Source: Streptomyces violaceusniger (lineage in GTDB: Bacteria; Actinomycetota; Actinomycetes; Streptomycetales; Streptomycetaceae). Taken from it: DNA of 64,000 bases. The first letter of the stretch is position 1, and the number at the start of each line of letters is the position of its first letter. Both the position numbers and the translations under genes were made by a program. Location: assembly GCA_005405945.1 (NCBI GenBank), contig BJHW01000001.1:3844001-3908000 (forward strand), written 5' to 3'. Of the stretch, positions 31,463-38,492 are shown in pieces. Below the pieces are notes generated by a model. That model was given only the letters and a program-made list of their open reading frames with translations. It was not told where the DNA came from and searched no databases.

Positions 31463-32034
31463 GACGCCCCCGCCGGCAGCAGCACCCAGACCCCGCGCCG
31501 GGCTCGCACGGCGACGAACAGGGTCACCAGCATGAGCACACCGGCGGTCACGAAACCGCCGAACACGGCGAGTTCCGGCGGAGACGTGACCTGGCCCGGC
31601 ACCATGAAGGGAATCCGCGCTGTGCGGGATCCGTCATCGACGACGAGCTCCCAGGGCCCGGCTCGATCGATGTTCAGGGCGGCGCTGTAGGACCCGGGCG
31701 CGCCGCCGAGCTCGACCGGGGCGCTGCTGGTGGTGGTCCCCGCCGAGGAACCTTCCGCCCGATCCGCCGACGCCCCCGTGGGAACGGTGCCCAGGCGCAG
31801 GGTCCCCGCGGCGGTGCCCCGATGAGTGAGCACATCCACATGCAGGGGGCCGGGCAGCCCGGTGACGCGCCGCAGGATGAAGGTCAGCTCGCGGTCGCCG
31901 AGCGTCTGCGCGACCTGAAGGTCGCCGCCGGCCGTGGAATCCGCCCGTGCGGGGGATCCCACGATGACGGACAGGCCCAGGACACAGAGCACGGCTGCCG
32001 CCACTCGTGTCACCACTCGTGTCGCGCATGACAT
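31444..32034 (-). CDS. Secreted protein with C-terminal membrane anchor, first gene of envelope cluster
   Basis: 196 residues from ATG 32034, which opens a signal peptide (TRVVTRVAAAVLCVLGLSV) cleaved after SPARA. The extracellular domain contains GPLHVDVLTHRGTAAG and GSYSAALNIDRAGPWELVV, a beta-sandwich pattern like YtkA/CopC. The C terminus has a membrane segment and a basic tail. An upstream GTG at 32097 is also possible; neither start has a strong ribosome site. It faces the divergent kinase gene, so the two transcripts are probably controlled together. Confidence 0.65.
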   Translation of the reverse strand: MSCATRVVTRVAAAVLCVLGLSVIVGSPARADSTAGGDLQVAQTLGDRELTFILRRVTGLPGPLHVDVLTHRGTAAGTLRLGTVPTGASADRAEGSSAGTTTSSAPVELGGAPGSYSAALNIDRAGPWELVVDDGSRTARIPFMVPGQVTSPPELAVFGGFVTAGVLMLVTLFVAVRARRGVWVLLPAGASWPRSR

Positions 32035-32155
32035 GCCAGGGCGATTCCGACCGGAGCATCTGCCGCGAACGGATACGGGGGGTGCGTTGTCGTTCACGCG
32101 GCAGACACTAAGAACCGGCCCCACGTGGTGTCGTCACGCACCCGGGGCACATCAT

Positions 32156-32173
32156 GTCCCCCGCGCGGGGGAC
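32156..32173. promoter_or_regulatory. 18-bp perfect palindrome between envelope cluster and kinase gene
   Basis: GTCCCCCGCGCGGGGGAC is a perfect palindrome in the 298-bp divergent promoter region. It could be a binding site for the NarL-type response regulator encoded next door, or a simple GC hairpin. Not otherwise supported. Confidence 0.4.
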
Positions 32174-32332
32174 AACGCCTCCTCCAGGCGCGGGAAGGCT
32201 TTTCGGTGGCGCTCGTGCACCATAAGTGCATGCCTGGTGCGACCGGCCCCGTACAAGGTGGCGTTCCGACCGCACATTCCGCCTTCCGGCATGCCCGCGG
32301 TGCGGGCGTGCCGACATCCTGAGAGAGGGGCC

Positions 32333-33514
32333 TTGTCCACTCAGACTCGGGACCCGAGTGGGTCCCTGACCCGGCAGTCCCTCATGGTGGCGGGCTTCTG
32401 CCTGCTCGCGGACACACTCGACTTCTTCTACGAGGGTTCGCAGGTGTATCCCCCCGTGTCCTACTGGTGCCTGCTGGCGGGAATCGCCCTGGTGGACGCG
32501 GCACTCGCGAGTTCGGCCCGTCTTTCGGGAATCGTCGCTCTCGCCCAGGCGGCACTGGCCGTGGCCGGTACGTTGGTACTGCCCGGCGGCAGCGCACCGC
32601 CGGACATGAACGACGCCGGAATGCTCATCGCGGCCTATCGGGCCGGAGCCTGGCTGAACGGCCGACCGGCCGTCCTGGCACTCCTCTACCTGGCCGCGGG
32701 AGTCATCGGGGTCGGGGCACTCGACGGCACGACCGATCTCACCGAATGGCGCTCCATTCTGCTCTCCACGGTGAAAGGGACCCTCCTCGCCTGGCTGGTC
32801 GGCCGCTACACCACCGCTCGGGGCGCTCACATCGCCGAACTGGAGCAACGGGCCGTCCGGGAGCGGGAGATGGCCCGGCAAGACCTCGCGAATGCCATCG
32901 CCGAGGACCGCAGTGCCATCGCCCGGGACCTCCATGACGTCATCGCCCATCATGTAAGCGCCATCGGTGTGCATGCCGGAGCCGCCCGGCTGGGACTCGC
33001 GGCCAAGGAGGCGTCACCGGTGTCGACGGCGCTCGCGGCGGTGGAGACCTCCAGCCGAGCGGCCCTCCTCGACCTGCGCCGGCTGCTGGACTTCCTGCAC
33101 GACAGCTCCGCCGAAGGCGCACGGCAACCGGGGCTGAGCGACCTCGACCAGCTCATTCAGGCCGTGTCCGCCGCCGGCCTGGAGACGAACGTCAGCGTCC
33201 AGGGCACCCGACAGGAACTGGAGGGGTCCTTGGACATCGCCGTCTACCGTGTGGTGCAGGAGATGCTGACCAACGCCCTGCGCCACGGCGACGGCCACGT
33301 GGACATCACCCTGTGCTACGACACTTCGCGCATCACGGTCACCGCGGTCAACCCGATCGCCGCCCCCGAGCGGCTCGTGGAGGATTCTCCGCACCGGGGC
33401 CTCGAGGGCATCAGCAGCCGAGTCGGGATGTTCAACGGCTTCGTCTCGTACGGACCCGTACCCGGCGAAGCCGACTGGAAGATATCCGCCACCTTCTCCA
33501 TGGACGGCACATGA
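32333..33514 (+). CDS. NarL-type sensor histidine kinase
   Basis: 393 residues from TTG 32333, preceded by GAGAGAGGGG; ATG 32384 is an alternative. Five or six N-terminal membrane segments form the sensor, followed by a HisKA_3 dimerisation helix with the phospho-accepting His in AIARDLHDVIAHHVSAI and a HATPase domain (EMLTNALRHG; HRGLEGISSRV). Such kinases phosphorylate LuxR-type response regulators. Overlaps the regulator gene by four bases (ATGA). The divergent envelope cluster is the obvious candidate target. Confidence 0.92.
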   Translation: MSTQTRDPSGSLTRQSLMVAGFCLLADTLDFFYEGSQVYPPVSYWCLLAGIALVDAALASSARLSGIVALAQAALAVAGTLVLPGGSAPPDMNDAGMLIAAYRAGAWLNGRPAVLALLYLAAGVIGVGALDGTTDLTEWRSILLSTVKGTLLAWLVGRYTTARGAHIAELEQRAVREREMARQDLANAIAEDRSAIARDLHDVIAHHVSAIGVHAGAARLGLAAKEASPVSTALAAVETSSRAALLDLRRLLDFLHDSSAEGARQPGLSDLDQLIQAVSAAGLETNVSVQGTRQELEGSLDIAVYRVVQEMLTNALRHGDGHVDITLCYDTSRITVTAVNPIAAPERLVEDSPHRGLEGISSRVGMFNGFVSYGPVPGEADWKISATFSMDGT

Positions 33515-34248
33515 GTCTGCGTATTCTCCTGGCTGACGATCACGCCATGTTCCGCTCGGGACTGAAGGCGGTCCTGAGCACCCAGGACGACCTGTGCTGT
33601 GTCGCGGAAGTGGCCGACGGCCAGGCAGCCGTCGAAGAGACCATCAGGCTGAGGCCCGACGTCGCCATCCTGGACATCCGTATGCCGCGACTGGACGGAC
33701 TGCGCGCGGCGGAACGCATCCTCGGCAGGCCGGGCAACACCACGAAGGTCATCGTGCTCACCACCTATGACGACGACAGCTACGTCTACAGAGCCCTCCA
33801 CATGGGAATCAGCGGATTCCTCCTGAAGAGCGTCCCTCCCGAGGAGACGATCGCGGCCATCCGCATCGCCGACAGAGGCGATGCCATCATCGATCCCTCG
33901 GTCACGCGCCGTCTCATCTCCCGCTTCGCGGGCAGCATCGCGCCGCCCGCGTCCTCCACCGAGCTCGAGCGATTGACGGCCCGGGAGCACGAGGTCCTGA
34001 TACTCGTGGCCCAGGGGCACAGCAACACGGAAATCGCACGCGCCCTGGGCATCGGTGACGAGACGGTCAAGACACACGTCTCCCGGATCCTGACGAAGTT
34101 GGGTCTGCGCGATCGCACTCAAGCCGTCATTTACGCGGTCGCCCACCAACTCGTGGCACCGCTTCCCCCTCTGCCGCTCAGCACTCGTCGACGAGCTTCT
34201 TCGCCGCCGCCGGCTTCGGCCCATAGGCCGCGGGATCCGTGGCGTTGA
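33511..34248 (+). CDS. NarL/LuxR-type response regulator with an aberrant C-terminal tail
   Basis: 245 residues. Receiver domain with LLADDHAMFRSGLKAV, phospho-acceptor Asp in VAILDIRMP, Thr in VLTTYDDD and Lys in GFLLKSVPP; LuxR HTH with LTAREHEVLILVAQGHSNTEIA and DETVKTHVSRILTKLGL. The family normally ends soon after DRTQAVIYA. Here about 30 further Pro/Ser/Arg-rich residues are encoded by the antisense of another gene's 3' end (34178-34310), showing the original stop was lost at a junction near 34170. Confidence 0.92.
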   Translation: MSLRILLADDHAMFRSGLKAVLSTQDDLCCVAEVADGQAAVEETIRLRPDVAILDIRMPRLDGLRAAERILGRPGNTTKVIVLTTYDDDSYVYRALHMGISGFLLKSVPPEETIAAIRIADRGDAIIDPSVTRRLISRFAGSIAPPASSTELERLTAREHEVLILVAQGHSNTEIARALGIGDETVKTHVSRILTKLGLRDRTQAVIYAVAHQLVAPLPPLPLSTRRRASSPPPASAHRPRDPWR

Positions 34249-34310
34249 GCACGGTGAAGATGTCCACGGCCTCCCTCGCCCGCGCGAGCGCCTGGCCCGT
34301 CGGCCGGACT
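34178..34310 (-). pseudogene. 3' remnant of an unidentified gene
   Basis: The minus strand reads GQALARAREAVDIFTVLN and on to PAAAKKLVDEC followed by TGA at 34178. Upstream, in the next frame, lies DDSDDPYLRQSG, preceded by the TAG that ends the 34342 gene, so no start exists. It has normal Streptomyces codon use and looks like the tail of a real protein truncated by rearrangement. Family not recognised. Confidence 0.6.
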
Positions 34311-34341
34311 GCCGCAGGTAGGGATCGTCGGAATCATCGGG

Positions 34342-34644
34342 CTACGCCCGCCGGTCGGCCACCGCCCACGAGGCGAGCACCACGGCCCCGGCGGCCCCGA
34401 ACACCGACGGCCAGGCCCCGACCTTCTTCGCCAGCGGGTGCGACCCGGCGAACGCGGCGACGTACGCGGCGCTCAGCGCACCCGCGGCCCTCCCGCCGGC
34501 CTGCCTGCGCCACTGCTGCGCGGCGGCCACCCCCGCGACGGCCAGCACGGCCCCGCCGAGCTGCCGCTTCCTGGTCCAGCGCGCGACGCCGTAACCGCCT
34601 ACGAGCCCGGTGGCGGCCACCAATGAGCTGGGAACCTTCGCCAT
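34342..34644 (-). CDS. Small membrane protein of unknown function
   Basis: 100 residues from ATG 34644, with AAAGGAGG just upstream. Two or three hydrophobic segments (SLVAATGLVGGYGVA, LGGAVLAVAGVAAA, SVFGAAGAVVLASWAVA) and basic loops. The IS5-type element was inserted about 30 bp upstream of its start, leaving the ribosome site but removing the native promoter. Family not recognised. Confidence 0.6.
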   Translation of the reverse strand: MAKVPSSLVAATGLVGGYGVARWTRKRQLGGAVLAVAGVAAAQQWRRQAGGRAAGALSAAYVAAFAGSHPLAKKVGAWPSVFGAAGAVVLASWAVADRRA

Positions 34645-34674
34645 GTCTGCCTCCTTTGGATCTACGCCGAAACC

Positions 34675-35338
34675 AGGGTCCGTCTTCAAACGGATCTTGC
34701 CCAGAGCAGGAACGATGCGAGGGTGACCGCTGCTTCATAGGAAGTGGCGGTCTTCTCGTATCTGGTAGCGATGCCGCGGAAGCCCTTGAGTCGATTGAAG
34801 CAGCGCTCGATCGTGTTGCGCCGTCGGTATGCCTCCCGGTCAAACCCTGGCGGTCGACCGCCGTGGCCACCGCGCCTCAGCCGGTGCCGCCGCTGGTCAG
34901 TCTTCTCGGGGATGGTGTGTGCGATGCCGCGTTGTCGCAGGTAGGCACGGAAGCCTCGGGCGCTGTAAGCCTTGTCTGCGATGACCCGGTCGGGCCTGCA
35001 GCGCGGCCGGCCAGTGCCGGTGCGCGGAACCCGGATCCGGGCATGGGCCTGGATCTGCTGCAGGGTTTGGGTGAACACTCCGTTCAGGGCGTAGCGGCGG
35101 AAGCGGGTGCAGACGGTCTTCCACGGCCCGTAGCGTTCCGGCAGGTCACGCCAGGAGATCCCGGTGCGGATCTTGTAGACCATCCCGTTGATGACCTGCC
35201 GGTCCTCCACGCGGGGCCGCCCTGTCGCGGCCCGGGGTATCAGCGGAGCGAGTAACTCCCACTCATGGTCGGTGAGTTCATGACGACGTACCACAACACC
35301 ATGATCTCCCACCCGGATGATCTTTGAAGACGGACCCT
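34675..35338 (-). mobile_element. Internally deleted IS5-family element
   Basis: Ends are the inverted repeats AGGGTCCGTCTTCAAA (34675-34690) and TTTGAAGACGGACCCT (35323-35338), 16 bp perfect. About 664 bp, shorter than the usual 800-900 bp. The last bases of its right end form part of the CTAG into which the IS701-type copy inserted. The exact target duplication is unclear. Confidence 0.8.
34686..35312 (-). pseudogene. IS5-family transposase, in-frame deletion of the first catalytic Asp
   Basis: 208 residues; family members are about 280. The N-terminal DUF4096-type part (LTDHEWELLAPLIP, GISWRDLPERYGPW) and the C-terminal part with VIADKAYSARGF (second Asp) and the Glu in RRRNTIERCFNRLKGFR are intact. 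After QIQAHA the protein jumps to RIRVPRTGTGRPR, skipping the DWLVQVDSTIVRAHQ-type segment with the first catalytic Asp. The frame is preserved, but activity is not expected. Confidence 0.85.
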
Positions 35339-36443
35339 AGTAGTGCTTGGTCAGGTCGATTGCGGTAATGCGTGTCCTTCGGGTCCGGTGTGGCGTTGAG
35401 AGTGTGTGACTCCGGACGGGATTGCTTTGGTGCGTGGTGAGTTGGAGGCGTTCGCGGCGGAGGTGTTCGAGCCATTCGCACGCAAGGACCAGCGCCGCTG
35501 GGGACAGGTCTATCTGCGGGGGCTGCTTACCGACGGGCAGCGTAAGTCGGTCGAGCCGATGGCCGCGCGGCTCGGTGAGGACGGGAACCGGCAGGCGCTG
35601 GCGCATTTCATCACCACCAGCCCGTGGGACCCGGCCCACATCCGGGCGAAACCGGCCTGGCGGATAGAGGGAGTTTCGCGGACGCCGGATACGGCGACGC
35701 CGCCGCGTTCAGGCACGGACTGCAGGAGCGCGGCCTGAACTACGCGGTGGGGATCTCCACCACGCTCTGCGCCCAGCCCTCCGACGCAGTACCGGTGGCC
35801 GAGCCGTACTGCGGGGCTGGACGCCCGCCGGTGGCGAAGTATCCCGACAAGCCACGGTCGGTGAAGGAGCTGGTCATCGCGGCGGGCCGGAAGGCAGCCC
35901 GGCCGGTGCAGTGGCGTGAAGGCTCCCGGCCCGGCAGCGGCCGTTCGGGCCGCAAGCGGATGTACTCCCGCTTCGTGGCCCTGCGCATCCGGCCCGCCGG
36001 ACGCGAGGTCCGCCAGCACGCCGATGGCCCCAAGCTGCCGGAGTGCTGGCTGCTGGCCGAATGGCCGGCCGGTGAGAGCGAGCCGGTGCAGTTCTGGCTG
36101 TCCGACCTGCCCTCCGGCATGCCCTTGACCACACTGGTCCGGCTCGCCAAGCTCCGCTGGCGCATCGAGCACGACTACCGGGAGATGAAGCAGGCCCTGG
36201 GCCTTGCCCACTTCGAGGGCCGCACCTGGGGCGGCTGGCACCACCACGTCACCCTTGTCTCCGTCGCCCACGCCTTCTGCACCCTGCAACGACTGGCCCG
36301 GGCCCCCAAAGACACGGCGCCGGCCTGAGCCTCTACCAAGTCGTCCGCGAGCTGCGGACACTCCTCGCGGTCTGGACCGGCGCCTGCCCCACCTGCCACC
36401 GCGACATACCCACACCAATACACACCTGACCAAGCACTACTAG
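35337..36443 (+). mobile_element. Internally deleted IS701-family element, right copy, with CTAG duplication
   Basis: 1099 bp (35341-36439) flanked by CTAG at 35337-35340 and 36440-36443. Same ends, length and internal deletion as the copy at 26499-27605, in the opposite orientation. It inserted into the CTAG that joined the IS5-type element to the MITE (the empty site would read GGACCCTAGGGTCC). Own target duplication at each copy shows that both arrived by transposition. Confidence 0.92.
35406..36328 (+). pseudogene. IS701-family transposase, central part deleted (right copy)
   Basis: The two out-of-frame parts match those of the left copy: 35406 to about 35677 (MTPDGIALVRGELEAFAAE to KPAWRI) and about 35672 to 36328 (FADAGYGDAAAF to the end). 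The deletion junction is identical, so both derive from one deleted ancestor. First catalytic Asp absent. Confidence 0.85.
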
Positions 36444-36627
36444 GGTCCTTCTGACAATCTCCGTGGAAGAAGGAGCGCCCGCCGCGCAGCGGCCGAAGAC
36501 CGCAGCCGGTGCGTGCTCTCGGCGTGCCGCGGGGAAGCCCTCGTAGCGGAGCTACTTGGGTTTTCGCGCGGTGCGGCGAGAGGGCGTGCCGGGCGTCGCG
36601 ACGCCGCGGAGATCCGTCAGAAGGGCC
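36444..36627. mobile_element. 184-bp MITE with CTAG flanks
   Basis: Terminal inverted repeats AGGGTCCTTCTGACAATCTCC (36442-36462) and GGAGATCCGTCAGAAGGGCCCT (36608-36629) pair with few mismatches, and CTAG stands on both sides (36440-36443, 36628-36631). No coding capacity. It lies 41 bp beyond the glnA2 stop. Its ends share the GGTCC start and CTAG target with the neighbouring IS5-type element, whose transposase family may have moved it. Confidence 0.75.
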
Positions 36628-36672
36628 CTAGCGGCGGGGCGGACACGGCCCGCGCCCGCCCGCGTCCCACGG

Positions 36673-38034
36673 CTACAGCACCGGCAGGTTCTTCCGGAGC
36701 TCGAAGGGGGTCACCTCGGAGCGGTACTCCTCCCACTCCTGCTTCTTGTTGCGCAGGAAGAAGTCGAAGACATGCTCCCCGAGCGTCTCGGCGACCAGTT
36801 CGCTGCGCTCCATCAGGTCGATCGCCTCGCCCAGGTTCTGCGGAAGGGGCTCGATGCCGAGGGAGCGGCGTTCGGCGTCGGAGAGGGCCCAGACGTCGTC
36901 GTCGGCGCCGGCCGGGAGTTCGTAGCCGCCCTCGATGCCCTTGAGGCCGGCGGCGAGGAGCACCGCGTAGGACAGGTAGGGGTTGGCGCCGGAGTCCAGG
37001 GAGCGGACCTCGACGCGGGTGGAGCCGGTCTTGCCGGGCTTGTAGAGGGGGACGCGGACGAGGGCGGAGCGGTTGTTGTGGCCCCAGCAGATGTAGGAGG
37101 GGGCCTCGCCGCCCGCGCCGGCGGTGCGCTTGGAGCCGCCCCAGATGCGCTTGTAGGAGTTGACCCACTGGTTGGTGACGGCGGAGATCTCCCCGGCGTG
37201 GCGGAGCAGCCCCGCGATGAAGGAGCGGCCCACCTTGGAGAGCTGGAACTCGGCGCCGGACTCGTAGAAGGCGTTCCGGTCGCCCTCGAAGAGGGAGAGG
37301 TGGGTGTGCATGCCCGAGCCGGGGAACTCCGAGAACGGCTTGGGCATGAAGGTGGCCTGCACGCCCTGCTCCAGCGCGACCTGCTTCATGACCAGGCGGA
37401 AGGTCATGATGTTGTCGGCGGTGGAGAGCGCGTCGGCGTAGCGCAGGTCGATCTCCTGCTGGCCGGGGGCGCCCTCGTGGTGGGAGAACTCGACCGAGAT
37501 GCCCATCGATTCGAGCATGGTGATCGCCTGGCGGCGGAAGTCCATGCCGATGTTCTGCGGGGTGTGGTCGAAGTAGCCGGAGGAGTCGGCGGGCACCGGG
37601 CGGGTGCCGTCCACCGGCTTCTGGTTGAGCAGGAAGAACTCGATCTCGGGGTGGGTGTAGAAGGTGAAGCCGAGGTCGGAGGTCTTGGCGAGGATGCGCT
37701 TGAGGACGAAGCGGGGGTCGGCGAAGGACGGTGAGCCGTCCGGCATCAGGATGTCGCAGAACATCCGCGCGGTCCCGGGGGCCTCGGCGCGCCAGGGCAG
37801 GATCTGGAACGTCCCCGGGTCCGGCTTGGCGATCATGTCGGACTCGTAGACCCGGGCGAAGCCCTCGATCGCGGAGCCGTCGAATCCGATGCCCTCGTCG
37901 AAGGCGCCCTCGAGCTCGGCCGGCGCGACGGCCACGGACTTCAGGAAGCCGAGCACATCGGTGAACCAGAGCCGCACGAACCGGATGTCGCGCTCTTCGA
38001 GCGTGCGGAGCACGAACTCCTGCTGCTTATCCAT
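36673..38034 (-). CDS. glnA2: Glutamine synthetase-like enzyme GlnA2 (GSI-alpha; likely gamma-glutamylpolyamine synthetase)
   Basis: 453 residues, complete GSI fold. ATP and glutamate motifs: GFDGSAIEGF, EIEFFLL, KPFSEFPGSGMHTHLSLF and the Arg-rich loop SKRTAGAGGEAPSYICWG. The adenylylation Tyr loop of GSI-beta (NLYDLP type) is replaced by GGYELPAGADDDVW, so it is not a GlnE substrate. In S. coelicolor the GlnA2 protein from the same neighbourhood of glnE was reported to glutamylate polyamines rather than ammonia; I assign this by context and sequence. Transcribed away from the multicopper oxidase gene. Confidence 0.85.
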   Translation of the reverse strand: MDKQQEFVLRTLEERDIRFVRLWFTDVLGFLKSVAVAPAELEGAFDEGIGFDGSAIEGFARVYESDMIAKPDPGTFQILPWRAEAPGTARMFCDILMPDGSPSFADPRFVLKRILAKTSDLGFTFYTHPEIEFFLLNQKPVDGTRPVPADSSGYFDHTPQNIGMDFRRQAITMLESMGISVEFSHHEGAPGQQEIDLRYADALSTADNIMTFRLVMKQVALEQGVQATFMPKPFSEFPGSGMHTHLSLFEGDRNAFYESGAEFQLSKVGRSFIAGLLRHAGEISAVTNQWVNSYKRIWGGSKRTAGAGGEAPSYICWGHNNRSALVRVPLYKPGKTGSTRVEVRSLDSGANPYLSYAVLLAAGLKGIEGGYELPAGADDDVWALSDAERRSLGIEPLPQNLGEAIDLMERSELVAETLGEHVFDFFLRNKKQEWEEYRSEVTPFELRKNLPVL

Positions 38035-38280
38035 GGTCCCCTATCCTTGCAGGTCAAACGGCTCTTTGCGCGGGCGCGGGGCACCTTCCGCATCCCCAGT
38101 ATCACGCGGCGGCATTTCACGGAGGTTTCGTCCGGTCGCTCCGGTCTCCCCTCACCACGATGGGTGCACGATGGCTGCGTCACCACGATGGGTGCATCGT
38201 ACTTTCACCCGGCCGGTCCCGGACCCGACCCTTCTGCCCCCTCCGTGGCGCCTGCCGGGGCTCCATACCCCTTGGGGTAG

Positions 38281-38345
38281 GCTGCCGATGAAACGATGAT
38301 CAAACGGTCAGATGATGATCTGACCGGTCAGAACGGTCAGATGGA
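38281..38345. promoter_or_regulatory. GGTCAG repeat cluster upstream of multicopper oxidase and glnA2
   Basis: GGTCAGATGATGATCTGACC (38306-38325) is a perfect 8-bp inverted repeat around GATG. It overlaps TGACCGGTCA (38321-38330) and is followed by another GGTCAG at 38335. Several half sites in one helical neighbourhood suggest an operator for a dimeric regulator. The rest of the 458-bp gap (38035-38280 and 38346-38492) shows nothing clear beyond two copies of ACGATGGGTGCA near 38157-38195. Confidence 0.45.
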
Positions 38346-38492
38346 GGCGGCGATGCACCGAGGCCCCTCGACCCCGATCCGATCGCTGATGCGGCGCATA
38401 GAGCGGCGCGTCGGCCGCCCGCCCTCCCGGCGGGGCGGTGGACGCGCCGAACCTCACGCATCCGGCACACATCAGCATTGGGGTACTGACTC

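Noticed and set aside
36513..36944. Plus-strand frame over the MITE and the end of glnA2
   Set aside because: Arg/Ala-rich shadow without ribosome site, covering a non-coding MITE and antisense glnA2.
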